A stretch of 64,000 bases of DNA from Rhodospirillales bacterium (GTDB lineage: Bacteria; Pseudomonadota; Alphaproteobacteria; Reyranellales; Reyranellaceae): the NCBI GenBank assembly GCA_016699855.1, contig CP064988.1, positions 4,864,501 to 4,928,500 on the forward strand. The letters run 5' to 3'. Under the pieces are notes generated by a model. It saw only the letters and a program-made list of their open reading frames with translations, had not been told where the DNA came from and did no database searches. Shown here one piece after another: positions 28,128 to 37,442 of this stretch. The first letter of the stretch is position 1. Each line of letters begins with the position of its first letter. Position numbers and translations under genes: made by a program.

Positions 28128-28691
28128 ATGATCGTCATCCTGCCCAACCTCCTCAGCCTGGCGCGTCTGGGCTGCGTGCCGGTCGTGATCTGGTGCGTGC
28201 TCGAGGGCGCCTACGGGCTGGCCTTCTGGGTGTTCCTCGGCGCCGGCATCTCCGACGCGCTCGACGGGCTGATCGCCAAGCGCTTCGACGCGGCGACCGA
28301 GTTCGGCGCCTATCTCGACGCGCTGGCCGACAAGGCCCTGCTGGTCGGGACCTACGTGGCGCTGGCGCTGCGCGGCGAGGTGCCGCTGTGGCTGACGATC
28401 ATGGTCGTGTTCCGCGACCTGCTGATCGTCGGCGGCGCGCTCACCGTCAACGCCCTGACCCCGTTGCTGCGGGTCGAGCCGATGATGCTGAGCAAGGTCA
28501 ACACCGCGCTGCAGATCGGTCTGGTGGCCGTGGTGATCGGCAAGCGCGCCTTCGAGCTGCCGGTTCCGGCCGTGGTCGAGGCCGGGGTCTGGCTGGTCGC
28601 GGCGACGACGGTCCTGTCGGGTGTCGCCTATGTGGTAACCTGGATGCGCCGCGTCGCCGCCTGGGAGCGCGACCGCGGGGACGGGGATTGA
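28128..28691 (+). CDS. CDP-alcohol phosphatidyltransferase family protein
   Basis: 187-residue integral membrane enzyme of phospholipid synthesis. The catalytic motif DALDGLIAK-x8-GAYLDALAD matches D-x2-DG-x2-A[RK]-x8-G-x3-D-x3-D and holds the metal-binding aspartates. Five to six hydrophobic segments are visible. It could be phosphatidylglycerophosphate synthase or a relative; sequence alone does not decide. It is the second gene of the DUF2066-pgsA-like-perM-hdaA run. Confidence 0.87.
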   Translation: MIVILPNLLSLARLGCVPVVIWCVLEGAYGLAFWVFLGAGISDALDGLIAKRFDAATEFGAYLDALADKALLVGTYVALALRGEVPLWLTIMVVFRDLLIVGGALTVNALTPLLRVEPMMLSKVNTALQIGLVAVVIGKRAFELPVPAVVEAGVWLVAATTVLSGVAYVVTWMRRVAAWERDRGDGD

Positions 28692-28702
28692 AGGGCGGGG
28701 AG

Positions 28703-29809
28703 ATGGACGCGGGCAAGCAGTTGCGGTTCTGGCTGATCGGCGCGCTCTGCCTTGGCGGCGCGCTGTGGCTGCTGCGCGACATGCTGCTGCCGTTCGTGGC
28801 CGGCATGGCGATCGCCTACTTCCTCGACCCGCTGACCGACCGCGTCGAGCGGCTGGTGAAGTCGCGCACCGTGGCGACGACGCTGATCGTGGCGGTCGCG
28901 ACGCTGGCGCTGCTCGGGGTCGTGATCGCGGTGGCGCCCCTGGTGGTCGAGCAGATCGGCGCGCTGGCCCAGAAGCTGCCGCAGTACGCGGCCCGCCTCT
29001 ACAACCGGCTCGTGCCGCTGCTGGAGACGCTGCAGGAGCGCTTCGGCGTCGACCTCGGCGGCAACCTCAAGGAATTGGAGGGCGCGGCCGCGTCGCGCGC
29101 CGGCGCCGCCCTGGCGCTGGTCGGGCGGGTGCTGACGTCCGTCCTCACCCAGGGCGCCCAGGTGTTCAACCTTCTGGCGCTGCTGTTCCTGACGCCGGTC
29201 ATCGCGTTCTACCTGATGCGCGACTGGCCGAAGCTGCTCGCCAATGTCGATTCCTACCTGCCGCGGCGGCAGGCCGCCACGATCCGCGACCTGGCGCGGC
29301 AGTCCAACGCCGCCGTCGCCGGCTACGTCCGCGGCCAGGCCACGGTCTGCCTGTCGCTCGCGGTGTACTACGGCGCCGGTCTGGCGGTGGTCGGGCTCGA
29401 TTTCGGCCTCGCGATCGGCCTGATCATCGGGCTGATCTCGTTCATCCCCTTCGTCGGCAGCTTCACCGGCGGCGTGCTGGCGATCGGCATGGCGCTGGCG
29501 CAGTTCCCCCCGGACTGGTTCGGGGTCGGCAAGGTGGTGGCCGTGTTCGCGGTCGGCCAGTTCCTCGAGGGCAACGTGCTGGCCCCCAAGCTGGTGGGCG
29601 ACCGCATCGGCATCCATCCGGTATGGCTGATGTTCGCGCTGCTGGCCGGCGGCACGCTGTTCGGCTTCGTCGGCCTGCTGGTCTCCGTGCCGGTGGCGGC
29701 CGTGGTCGGCGTGCTCGTGCGCTACTCGCTGGCCCGCTACCGCGCCAGCGCCTACTTCCAGGACGCCTCCATCGACGACGACGACACTGACGCCGCGAAG
29801 CGCGACTGA
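28703..29809 (+). CDS. AI-2E/PerM family transporter
   Basis: 368-residue inner-membrane protein with paired N-terminal membrane segments, a long soluble middle part (about residues 85-150) and a C-terminal membrane block. Typical family segments are PFVAGMAIAYFLDPLTDR near the start and FIPFVGSFTGGVLA with FLEGNVLAPKLVGDRIGIHPVWLMFALLAGG near the end. Members have been tied to AI-2 export or sodium/proton antiport, so the cargo is open. It precedes hdaA by 10 bp. Confidence 0.88.
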   Translation: MDAGKQLRFWLIGALCLGGALWLLRDMLLPFVAGMAIAYFLDPLTDRVERLVKSRTVATTLIVAVATLALLGVVIAVAPLVVEQIGALAQKLPQYAARLYNRLVPLLETLQERFGVDLGGNLKELEGAAASRAGAALALVGRVLTSVLTQGAQVFNLLALLFLTPVIAFYLMRDWPKLLANVDSYLPRRQAATIRDLARQSNAAVAGYVRGQATVCLSLAVYYGAGLAVVGLDFGLAIGLIIGLISFIPFVGSFTGGVLAIGMALAQFPPDWFGVGKVVAVFAVGQFLEGNVLAPKLVGDRIGIHPVWLMFALLAGGTLFGFVGLLVSVPVAAVVGVLVRYSLARYRASAYFQDASIDDDDTDAAKRD

Positions 29810-29819
29810 CGGCGTCCCC

Positions 29820-30530
29820 ATGTCCGGCCAGATTCCGCTCGACCTTCCCGCCGCCACGGCGCTGGGGCGGGCCGATTTCCTACCCGCCGAGGCCAACGCC
29901 GAGGCGCTGGCCTGGATCGACCGCTGGCCGGACTGGCCGGTGCCGGTGTCGGCCGTGGTCGGACCGGAGGGCAGCGGCAAGACCCATCTGCTGGCGATCT
30001 GGGCGGCCCGGGCCGGCGCCATGATCCTCGATGGACGCTGGCTCGCCGCCACCGAGCTGTCGGCCGTGCTCGACCGGCTCGGCGGCGCGACCCGGGTGGC
30101 GCTGGACGACGCCGACGCCATCGCCGGCGCCGCCGTCGGGGAGCGCGCGCTGTTCCATCTCTACAACTGGATCCGCGAGCGCGGCGGGGCGCTGCTGATG
30201 GCCGGCCGCACGCCGCCGGCCCGCTGGCGCGTGGCGCTGCCCGACCTGTCGTCGCGGCTGCGCACCGCCCACGTGGCGACGCTCGGCGCGCCCGACGACG
30301 CGCTGCTCGAGGCCGTGCTGTTCAAGCTGTTCCACGACCGGCAGGTGGCGGTGGGCATGGATGTGGTCCAGTATCTGGCGCGACGCATGGAGCGCTCGCT
30401 GTCGGCGGCGGGGGCGGTGGTCGACGCGCTGGACCGGCGCGCGCTCGCCGCCAAACGGCCGATCAGCGTGCGGCTCGCGCGCGAACTGGCGGCGGAGTCC
30501 GGATGGACCCGCGGCGACGACCGGGACTAG
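29820..30530 (+). CDS. hdaA: DnaA-related regulatory inactivator HdaA
   Basis: 236-residue AAA+ protein related to DnaA domain III. The P-loop is GPEGSGKTHLL; a Walker B-like VALDDAD follows, then the sensor region LPDLSSRLRTAHVATLGAPDD. It lacks the C-terminal DnaA DNA-binding domain, and its N-terminus (SGQIPLDLP) resembles the clamp-binding peptide QxxLxLP of Hda proteins. It probably promotes hydrolysis of DnaA-ATP with the beta clamp to prevent re-initiation. Position behind perM is conserved in related bacteria. Confidence 0.88.
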   Translation: MSGQIPLDLPAATALGRADFLPAEANAEALAWIDRWPDWPVPVSAVVGPEGSGKTHLLAIWAARAGAMILDGRWLAATELSAVLDRLGGATRVALDDADAIAGAAVGERALFHLYNWIRERGGALLMAGRTPPARWRVALPDLSSRLRTAHVATLGAPDDALLEAVLFKLFHDRQVAVGMDVVQYLARRMERSLSAAGAVVDALDRRALAAKRPISVRLARELAAESGWTRGDDRD

Positions 30531-30542
30531 GGGAGGGAAGCG

Positions 30543-31323
30543 ATGGATCTGGGAATCAAGGGCCGCAAGGCGATCGTGTGCGCGGCCAGCAAGGGCCCTC
30601 GGCAAGGGCTGCGCCATGGCGCTGGCGGCCGAGGGCGTCGACCTCGTGATCAACGCCCGCACGGCCGAGACGCTGGAGGCGACGGCGGCCGAGATCCGCA
30701 AGGCGACCGGCGTGAAGGTGACGGCCGTGGCCTGCGACGTGACCACCGACGCCGGCCGCGCCGCCGTGCTGGCCGCCTGCCCGGAGCCGGACATCGTGAT
30801 CAACAACGCCGGCGGGCCGCCGCCGGGCGATTTCCGCGACTGGACGCGCGAACACTGGATCAAGGCGGTCGATGCCAACATGCTGACGCCGATCGAGTTC
30901 ATCAAGGCGACGGTCGACGGCATGATGAGCCGCGGCTTCGGCCGCATCGTCAACATCACGTCCAGCTCGGTGAAGGCGCCGATCGACGTGCTCGGCCTCA
31001 GCAACGGCGCCCGCTCGGGCCTCACCGGCTTCGTCGCCGGCGTCGCGCGTAAGACGGTCGCCAAGGGCGTCACCATCAACGGCCTGCTGCCGGGTCCGTT
31101 CGACACCGACCGCCTGCGCGGCACGATGACGGCGCGCGCCAAGATGTTCAACCGCAGCGTCGAGGAGGAGCGCCGCCTCAGCGCCGGCGCCAACCCGTCG
31201 GGCCGCTTCGGCACGCCCGAGGAGTTCGGCGCCATGTGCGCCTTCCTGTGCAGCGTCCACGCCGGCTACATGACCGGCCAGAACATCCTGATGGACGGCG
31301 GCCAGTATCCGGGGACGTACTAG
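30543..31323 (+). pseudogene. Short-chain dehydrogenase/reductase family protein, frameshifted, no YxxxK
   Basis: SDR-fold protein. The start MDLGIKGRKAIVCAASKG runs into an extra base at 30594-30599 (GGCCCTC where GGCCTC is expected). The normal continuation GKGCAMALAAEGVDLVINAR, with INNAGG and the C-terminal MTGQNILMDGGQ, lies in another frame. The active-site zone reads LGLSNGARSGLTGF instead of YxxxK, a feature of a recognised SDR subgroup. A GGGAGGGAAG site precedes the ATG. Function unknown. Confidence 0.82.
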
Positions 31324-31427
31324 ACAGAGGAGCTAGCTTGGCTTCCGTTGGCCATCGTCACGCTATCGCGCGCTTTGGAACGTCGGGCTCCAAGCAGGGT
31401 CCGGGCGCGCGTCGGCGAGGGCGAAGG

Positions 31428-32459
31428 ATGTGGTCGTCGGCGCTAGCGGCCGCGCTCGTCATGGGCGCGGGTTTTGACGCTCGCGCGCAACGCCCGCCGG
31501 TATTCTCCGTGACGGGTCACTCGATCTCTGCCGATGGAAGCGTACTCGCGATTGGGTACCAGGTACGCCAGTTGCCCGGCAGGATTGCGCGCGTCCATCG
31601 AGATACGTCCAATGTCTTCGTGCTGCCGGAACTCCCAGGACGAACGCTGGTGTGGCCTACGATCTCGCCCGACGGGCGGACCATAGTGGCGGTCGCTGGC
31701 TGCACCACTGAATGTCAGCCCGGTCTGGACTACGCATGGCTTGTGTCGTGTGTGGACATGTGTGGCGAATGGACGAGGATTCAGACCGACGCCCACGTCC
31801 CACAAGCCGTGGCCTATATGCCGGATGGGCGTGGCGTGCTCTACGCCAAGGGGCTGGTTTCGGCACGACGCGGTACCACGCATGTCGATGGTATCGCGTA
31901 TCATTCGGTCACTAGAGGATCGCCGCGGCCGATCGTTCAAACCAGCCCGAACGATGTGAGTTTCAGAGATGGGTTCATGGATATATTCTCTCTGTCGGCG
32001 ACATCGCGTGGTGAGGTCTACATCGCGGGCATACGGAGGGGCACCACGCGAACAGAGCTCAGAGGTGTCGGGAAGAGGGCGTACTCAGAGCAAGCATATC
32101 AGTTCAAATTCCCGCCGATGGGCCGAGTGTTGGACTGGGGATCGGTCACCCCGGCCGAGCGATCACCGCTTGACCAGTTTGGCGGGGTTTCACAGTTCCG
32201 AGTGGACGCGTCCGGCAAAGTCGTCGTTCTCCATTCCGGCGGGCATGCCGCCCTGGTGCGCGATGGATCGATCACGCTACTAAACGATTCCGAATCATGG
32301 GCGGAGCGCGTGGCGCTTTCTGCGGACGGTGGAACGGCGGCATTTGTTTCGCGTCGCCGCTCCCAGCAAGAGGCTCCGCCCAAAGTGGTGATCTACGATG
32401 TTCGATCGGGCCGCACGATTCAAGTTGACTGGCTCCAGCGGCTGGGCGCGCCCAAATGA
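31428..32459 (+). CDS. Exported protein of unknown function, beta-propeller-like, lower GC
   Basis: 343 residues from the ATG (AAGGATG context). A signal peptide MWSSALAAALVMGAGFDARAQ is followed by repeated short blocks of the form SISADGSVLAIGY, ISPDGRTIVAVAG, YMPDGRGVLYAKG and ALSADGGTAAFVSR, as in TolB/WD40-like propeller proteins. A TTG at 31338 with GAGGAG upstream would add 30 residues ahead of the signal peptide. The base composition is visibly less GC-rich than in flanking genes, pointing to acquisition. I know of no specific function. Confidence 0.68.
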   Translation: MWSSALAAALVMGAGFDARAQRPPVFSVTGHSISADGSVLAIGYQVRQLPGRIARVHRDTSNVFVLPELPGRTLVWPTISPDGRTIVAVAGCTTECQPGLDYAWLVSCVDMCGEWTRIQTDAHVPQAVAYMPDGRGVLYAKGLVSARRGTTHVDGIAYHSVTRGSPRPIVQTSPNDVSFRDGFMDIFSLSATSRGEVYIAGIRRGTTRTELRGVGKRAYSEQAYQFKFPPMGRVLDWGSVTPAERSPLDQFGGVSQFRVDASGKVVVLHSGGHAALVRDGSITLLNDSESWAERVALSADGGTAAFVSRRRSQQEAPPKVVIYDVRSGRTIQVDWLQRLGAPK

Positions 32460-32548
32460 GAGGCGGCACCTGTTGCGAGCAGCTTTGAACGCGCGGAACC
32501 GATCAATGAAATGACGCGCTTTTCGCGGCTATTGGGGGAGTTGGGGAT

Positions 32549-33448
32549 TTGCGGATCGCGAGCATGACCGGCTACGCGCGCGCCGAGGGCGCCGACGGGC
32601 CGGTGACGTGGGTTTGGGAGGCGCGCAGCGTCAACGGACGGGCGCTGGAGACGCGTCTGCGCGTGCCGCCGGGCATGGAGCGGCTGGAGCATCCCGCGCG
32701 CGCCGCCGTCGGCGACGCGGTGAAGCGCGGCAACGTCTCGCTGTCGCTGTCGATGCTGGAGCGCCGCGGCCGCCAGCCCGTGCGCATCGACCGCGAGCTG
32801 GTGCGCGAGCTGCTGGGGATCGTGTCCGAGCTGCGGGCGCATGGCGAGATCGATCCGCCGACCGCCGACGGCCTGCTGCGGGTGCGCGGCGTGATCGAGG
32901 AGGAGACCGGCGTGGCGCCGAGCGAGGCGGAGATCGCCGCCCGCGACGCCGCCATCATGGCGACGCTCAAGACGACGATGAAGGCGCTGGTCGAGGCCCG
33001 CGCCTCGGAGGGCGCCCGCCTGGCCGCGATGCTCGACGGCCATCTGGCGCAGATCGCCGAGCTGCGCGACCGCGCCGAGGGCCGCGCCGCCGCCCAGGGC
33101 GACGTCGTGCGGACGCGCTTCGAGACCCAGCTCGCCGACATCCTCGGCCGCGTGCCGGCGCTGTCGGCCGAGCGTCTGGCGCAGGAGATCGCGCTGCAGG
33201 TCGGGAAGGCCGACGTGCGCGAGGAGCTCGACCGGCTCAAGGCGCACCTGTCGGCGGCGCGCGAGCTGATGGCCGCGGCCGGACCGGCGACGCCGGTCGG
33301 GCGCAAGTTCGACTTCCTGTGCCAGGAGTTCAACCGCGAGGCCAACACCCTGTGCTCGAAATCGGCCGACATCGAGCTGACGCGCATCGGCATCGATCTG
33401 AAGAGCGCGATCGAGCAGCTGCGCGAGCAGGTCCAGAACGTCGAATGA
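32549..33448 (+). CDS. YicC family protein
   Basis: 299 residues. It starts (TTG) RIASMTGYARAEG, followed by the YicC N-terminal domain (WEARSVNGRALETRLRVPPGMERLE). The C-terminal DUF1732 domain reads GRKFDFLCQEFNREANTLCSKSADIELTRIGIDLKSAIEQLREQVQNVE. YicC proteins are linked to stress and stationary-phase survival and RNA turnover (reported endoribonuclease activity). The gene sits directly before gmk, a conserved pairing. An ATG at 32564 is an alternative start. Confidence 0.9.
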   Translation: MRIASMTGYARAEGADGPVTWVWEARSVNGRALETRLRVPPGMERLEHPARAAVGDAVKRGNVSLSLSMLERRGRQPVRIDRELVRELLGIVSELRAHGEIDPPTADGLLRVRGVIEEETGVAPSEAEIAARDAAIMATLKTTMKALVEARASEGARLAAMLDGHLAQIAELRDRAEGRAAAQGDVVRTRFETQLADILGRVPALSAERLAQEIALQVGKADVREELDRLKAHLSAARELMAAAGPATPVGRKFDFLCQEFNREANTLCSKSADIELTRIGIDLKSAIEQLREQVQNVE

Positions 33449-33458
33449 GACCGCGCCG

Positions 33459-34115
33459 ATGACCGACGCCCCGACCATCGCCGACGTGCCGGTGCTGCGC
33501 CGCGGCCTGATGCTGGTGCTGTCCTCGCCGTCGGGCGCGGGCAAGACGACGCTGTCGCGGCTGCTGCTGGAGCACGACCCCGAGATCGAGCTGTCGATCT
33601 CCGCGACGACGCGGCCCAAGCGGCCGGCCGAGCGCGACGGCGTCGACTACCGCTTCGTCGACCACGCCGCGTTCCGCGCCATGATCGACCGCGACGAGCT
33701 GCTGGAATACGCGCAGGTGTTCGAGAACTACTACGGCACGCCGCGCGGACCTGTGGAGAAGACCCTGTCGTCGGGCCGCGACATGCTGTTCGACATCGAC
33801 TGGCAGGGCACGCAGCAGGTCGCCGAGCGGGCGCGGCAGGACCTCGTCAGCGTCTTCATCCTGCCGCCCTCGACGCGCGAGCTGGAGCGCCGGCTGGTGA
33901 CGCGGGCGCAGGATCCGCCCGAGGTCGTGGCCAAGCGCATGGCCAAGGCCGCCGACGAGATGAGCCACTGGCCGGAATACGACTACGTCATCGTCAACCG
34001 CGAGATCACGCGCAGCCTCGAGCAGCTCAAGGGCATCCTCGCCACCGAGCGCCTCAAGCGCCACCGCCAGATCGGCCTCTCCGATTTCGTGAAGGCCCTG
34101 CGCGAGGGGCGTTGA
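33459..34115 (+). CDS. gmk: Guanylate kinase
   Basis: Phosphorylates GMP to GDP. 218 residues with the P-loop SSPSGAGKTTLSR, the GMP-binding segment SISATTRPKRPAERDGVDYRFV, YAQVFENYYGTPRGPVEK and DIDWQGTQQV. The length is normal. It begins 10 bp after yicC and is the last gene before a repeat-filled gap. Confidence 0.96.
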   Translation: MTDAPTIADVPVLRRGLMLVLSSPSGAGKTTLSRLLLEHDPEIELSISATTRPKRPAERDGVDYRFVDHAAFRAMIDRDELLEYAQVFENYYGTPRGPVEKTLSSGRDMLFDIDWQGTQQVAERARQDLVSVFILPPSTRELERRLVTRAQDPPEVVAKRMAKAADEMSHWPEYDYVIVNREITRSLEQLKGILATERLKRHRQIGLSDFVKALREGR

Positions 34116-34565
34116 CGCTGCGCTTCATACCTCCCTCTCCGCCGCGTAGCGGGGGAGAGGGAAGGGGCCCGCGCGAAGCGCGGGAAGGGTGAGGTGGTCG
34201 TCGTATCGGACGTGGTCGTGAGAGACCTATCGTGCTCGTCGGGATCAAACGCGCGAGGGTCGATGACGCCCTGTATCAGGCATGTCGATTCGCCACCGGA
34301 GGTTCCACTTACGCTACCACCACCTCACCCTCCCCATGCTTCGCATGGGTCCCCTTGCGTAAGCGCGAGCGGTTAGGATGAGGGCGTTCCGCGAGGAATG
34401 CCCAGGGCCGGGTGGCCACCCGGCCCTGGGCGGTCGACCGTCGGATCGTTGGTCCCGGGAATCGTGACGGATCGCGAGGGAGCCGGATCGCGGACGAACC
34501 ACTTCATCGAGGCCCGGATGGTTGCCCGAACAACCTGGTTCGCACGCAAGGCAGGGACGACGAAG
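34116..34565. repeat. Gap with dispersed hairpin repeats and left flank of an IS110-type element
   Basis: No gene is supported here. Two members of the dispersed repeat family are visible: CCCTCTCC...GGAGAGGG with a CGCGCGAAGCGCG hairpin (about 34131-34197), and a CCTCACCCTCCCC copy with ATGCTTCGCAT (34316-34365). From about 34380 the sequence appears to belong to the transposable element; it contains a 30-bp perfect palindrome. Confidence 0.7.
34401..34430. repeat. 30-bp perfect palindrome upstream of IS110-type transposase
   Basis: CCCAGGGCCGGGTGG joined directly to its reverse complement, with no loop. It lies 135 bp upstream of the transposase start, in the non-coding end where IS110-group elements carry their bridge RNA and subterminal repeats. 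It may be part of that RNA, a recombinase site, or a separate small insertion. Confidence 0.7.
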
Positions 34566-35510
34566 ATGGCCGAACATAGCACGCCTGTCGCCGGCATCGA
34601 CACCGGCAAGACCTGGCTCGACATCGCGCTGTGGCCGGACGGCGCCACATGGCGGGTGCCCAACACCGCCGAGGGCCACCGCGCGCTGCGCGAACGGCTG
34701 GCCGGCCTCGGCGTCCGGCGCGCCGGCATCGAGGCGTCGGGCGGCTAGAGAGGGCGGTGGCGGCGGCGCTGCGCGGAGCCGGCGTCGAGGTCCTGTCCTG
34801 CAGCCCGGCGGTCCGCGCCTTCGCCGCCTACAAGCTGCGCCGGGCCAAGAACGACCGGATCGACGCCGCCCTGATCGCCGGGTGCGCCGCCGGTCCCGCC
34901 GGCGTGCGCGCCGCGCCCGATCCGAGGATGGCGCCCTCGCCGAGCATCTTCTCTTCATCGAGCAGATCGAGGACGACCTGCGCCAGACCCGCTGCCGCCT
35001 CGAGCGCTTCGCCGCCCGGCGCCTGCGCGCCGGCCTCGGCGCGACGTCCAGCGCCTCGAGCGCCGCCGCGACGCCGAGCTGGCGCTGCTGCTCAAGACCG
35101 TCCGCGCCGAGGCCGACCTCGCCCGCCGCCTCGACCTCGTCGCCAGCGTCGACGGCGTCGGCATCCGCACCGCGCTGACCCTGGTCGTGCTCATGCCCGA
35201 GCTCGGCGCGCTGTCGCGCGAGCAGGCCGCCGCGCTCGCCGGCCTCGCCCCGTTCGACCGCGACTCCGGCACCCTGCGCGGCGAGCGACACATCGCCGGC
35301 GGACGCGGCCGCGTGCGCAAGGCCCTGTTCAACGCCGCCCTGCCGGCCGCCTTCAGGTGGAACGACAACCTCGTGCCGGTCTACAAGACGCTCGTCGCCA
35401 AGGGCAAACCTCACAAGAAGGCCCTCGTCGCCTGCGCCCGCAAGCTCGTCATCTTCGTCAACGCCGTCCTCGCCAGAGGCACCCCGTGGACCAAGCAGAT
35501 CCCGGTTTGA
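34566..35510 (+). pseudogene. IS110/IS1111-family transposase, multiply frameshifted
   Basis: DEDD-type recombinase remnant. The N-terminal RuvC-like domain begins VAGIDTGKTWLDIALWPDG, followed by GIEASGG, and in another frame LRRAKNDRIDAALIAGC, so all four acidic residues are still visible. The middle helical region (AEHLLFIEQIEDDLRQTRCRLERF) is in a third frame. The C-terminal Transposase_20 domain is intact: VASVDGVGIRTALTLVVLMPELG, LAGLAPFDRDSGTLRGERHIAGGR, and a PWTKQIPV tail. At least three frame changes separate the parts, so it should be inactive. The element ends are not resolved. Confidence 0.88.
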
Positions 35511-35514
35511 TTAA

Positions 35515-35620
35515 TGGTTGCTCCCTCTCCCCCGCTGCGCGGCGGAGAGGGCATTCGGCCGCGACTATCGATGCGTGGATTCACTCCCGCGAGCGGGCGA
35601 GGGGGCGCGACGCGCGTGCG
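35515..35620. repeat. Dispersed hairpin repeat copy
   Basis: A CTCCCTCTCCC...GGCGGAGAGGGC hairpin of the family found throughout the window, between the IS remnant and a minus-strand gene. It may serve as a bidirectional transcription end. Confidence 0.6.
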
Positions 35621-35622
35621 CC

Positions 35623-36348
35623 CTACTGCAGCGGCGAGACGACGTTGCAGGGGGCGTTGTCGACGAACTGGGTCGTCGGCGGGCCGGAGATCTCGGCCGC
35701 GACCTTGTCGCCGCCGCGCACCGAACGCATCGTCACGGTCACGTCGCTGACCATCCGGTCGCCGTTGTTGAAGCGGCAGTTGATCACGACGTCGAGGATG
35801 CGCGGGGTGTTGTTCGACAGCAGCATCGAGAGCTGCCAGCGGTAGTCCGGCCCCGGCCGCAGCGCCGGCAGCTCCAGCGCGACCACCGGCACCGAGGCGC
35901 CGGGCACGGCGCGGATCGGCACCGAGCCGACGCGGCGCCACTGCGGCTCGACGCTGACCGGCCCCTGGCCCGGCAGGATCACGCCCGGCGCGGCGCCGAC
36001 CGTCGATCCGGGGTTGCGCGGATCGAACGCCCTGTCGTCCGGCGAGGTCAGCGGCTTGTCGTCCTTGCCGACCTTCGACGGATCGTAGGAGCGTTCCGGT
36101 CCGGTCGAGGCCGCCGGGCCGCCCGCCGGCGGCGCGCCGGCGCCGGTGTCGATGCGGTCGTAGCAGGACGCGCGGCTGGCGGGATCGGGGATCTCGGCGC
36201 ACAGCTTCATGCGCCGCACGAGGTTGTCGAGCAGTTCGCTCGACCGGTCCATCGACGACCCCGGCCCGCGCTGCGCCAAGGCCGGAACGGCGGCGGCGAG
36301 CAGCAGGGCGGCGAGGCCGGTCGAGACGACGGGGGCGAGGCGGCGCAT
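35623..36348 (-). CDS. Exported protein of unknown function with CxxI...CYD motif
   Basis: 241 residues. It has a signal peptide (LAALLLAAAVPALAQ) and then a segment KLCAEIPDPASRASCYDRID, a two-Cys motif seen in several exported proteins, including type VI-associated TagO-like ones. A Pro/Gly-rich linker (about residues 72-125) leads to a C-terminal beta-rich part (VPVVALELPALRPGPDYRWQLSMLLSNNTPRILDVVINCRF). I do not recognise the family with confidence. No secretion-system genes are adjacent. Confidence 0.72.
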   Translation of the reverse strand: MRRLAPVVSTGLAALLLAAAVPALAQRGPGSSMDRSSELLDNLVRRMKLCAEIPDPASRASCYDRIDTGAGAPPAGGPAASTGPERSYDPSKVGKDDKPLTSPDDRAFDPRNPGSTVGAAPGVILPGQGPVSVEPQWRRVGSVPIRAVPGASVPVVALELPALRPGPDYRWQLSMLLSNNTPRILDVVINCRFNNGDRMVSDVTVTMRSVRGGDKVAAEISGPPTTQFVDNAPCNVVSPLQ

Positions 36349-36442
36349 GACGACACTCTAGTTCATTTCAGGGAGCCTCAGCATACCCCGGCGCGTGGCG
36401 AAAGTGTGGCCCGAACATCGCGGTGGCGAGGCATCGCGCCGC

Positions 36443-37432
36443 TCACGCGCGGCAGTCGACCACCACGGTGCCCCGCTTGGTGCAGGCCTCGACGGCGTCG
36501 TGCGCGTCCGCCGTCCGCGCCAGCGGGAACACCGCCGAGACGGCGTGGCGCAAACCGCGATCGGCCAACGCCGCGGCGATGTCGGCCTGCGCCCGTCGAC
36601 GGGCGGCGAGCGGCGCGTTGTTCAGCAGCACGGCGTGGATCGAGACGTTGCGGCGCATCAGATCGGCCGCCGGCAGCGCGGGCGTGGGCGCGCCCTTCGT
36701 GGCGTAGTACGCGATCGATCCGTTGACCGCGATCGCCGCGAGGCTGGTCGCGAGGTTGCCACCGAAATCGACGTCCACGACGTGGTCGACGCCGCCGGGC
36801 CCGGCGAAGTCGCGCAGACGCCCCGCGACGTCCTCGCGGCGGTAGTCGATCACCAGGTCGGGCGACGCGGTGGCGGCGTGCGCCGCCTTGTCCGGCGAAC
36901 TCACGGTCGTCGCCACCCGAGCGCCGGCCCGCTTCGCCCATTGCACGGCGTAGTGGCCGACCGCGCCGGCGCCGCCGGTGACCAGGACGGCCGCGCCGGC
37001 GAGATCGGCGCGCAGATGCACGCAGCGATGCGCCGTCATGCAGGGGATGCCGAGGCAGGCCCCCTCGGCGAAGCTCGTGCCGTCCGCGAGCGGCGCCACC
37101 AAGCCGGCGTCTAGCGCGATCCATTCGGCGGCGGTGCCGTCGACGCGGCCGCCGCGCTGGCCGTTGTAGAGCCACACCCGCTTGCCGAGCCATGCCGGAT
37201 CGACGCCGGCGCCGACCTCGTCGACGATCCCCGCGCCGTCGCTGTCGGGGATGACCGCCGGTCCTTCCATGACGTAGCCGCGGCCGGCGCGCCGGTTGGT
37301 GTCGGCGGGATTGACGCCGGACGCGTGCAGCCGCACCCGTACCTCGCCGGCGGCCGCGCGCGGCGTCGGCCGCTCGCCGATCCGCAGCACCTCCGACGCC
37401 GGCCCCTGCCGCTCGAACCAGACCGCGCGCAT
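36443..37432 (-). CDS. NADPH:quinone oxidoreductase family protein (zinc-less MDR)
   Basis: 329-residue medium-chain dehydrogenase/reductase of the QOR type. The N-terminal GroES-like domain has VRLHASGVNPADTNRRAG and the cofactor domain has VLVTGGAGAVGHYAVQWAKRAGARVATTVSS. The catalytic zinc ligands of alcohol dehydrogenases are absent, as expected for quinone reductases. It ends in a beta strand GTVVVDCR. It precedes the pyrimidine genes on the same strand by chance or read-through. Confidence 0.9.
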   Translation of the reverse strand: MRAVWFERQGPASEVLRIGERPTPRAAAGEVRVRLHASGVNPADTNRRAGRGYVMEGPAVIPDSDGAGIVDEVGAGVDPAWLGKRVWLYNGQRGGRVDGTAAEWIALDAGLVAPLADGTSFAEGACLGIPCMTAHRCVHLRADLAGAAVLVTGGAGAVGHYAVQWAKRAGARVATTVSSPDKAAHAATASPDLVIDYRREDVAGRLRDFAGPGGVDHVVDVDFGGNLATSLAAIAVNGSIAYYATKGAPTPALPAADLMRRNVSIHAVLLNNAPLAARRRAQADIAAALADRGLRHAVSAVFPLARTADAHDAVEACTKRGTVVVDCRA

Positions 37433-37442
37433 CCGCGGCCCG

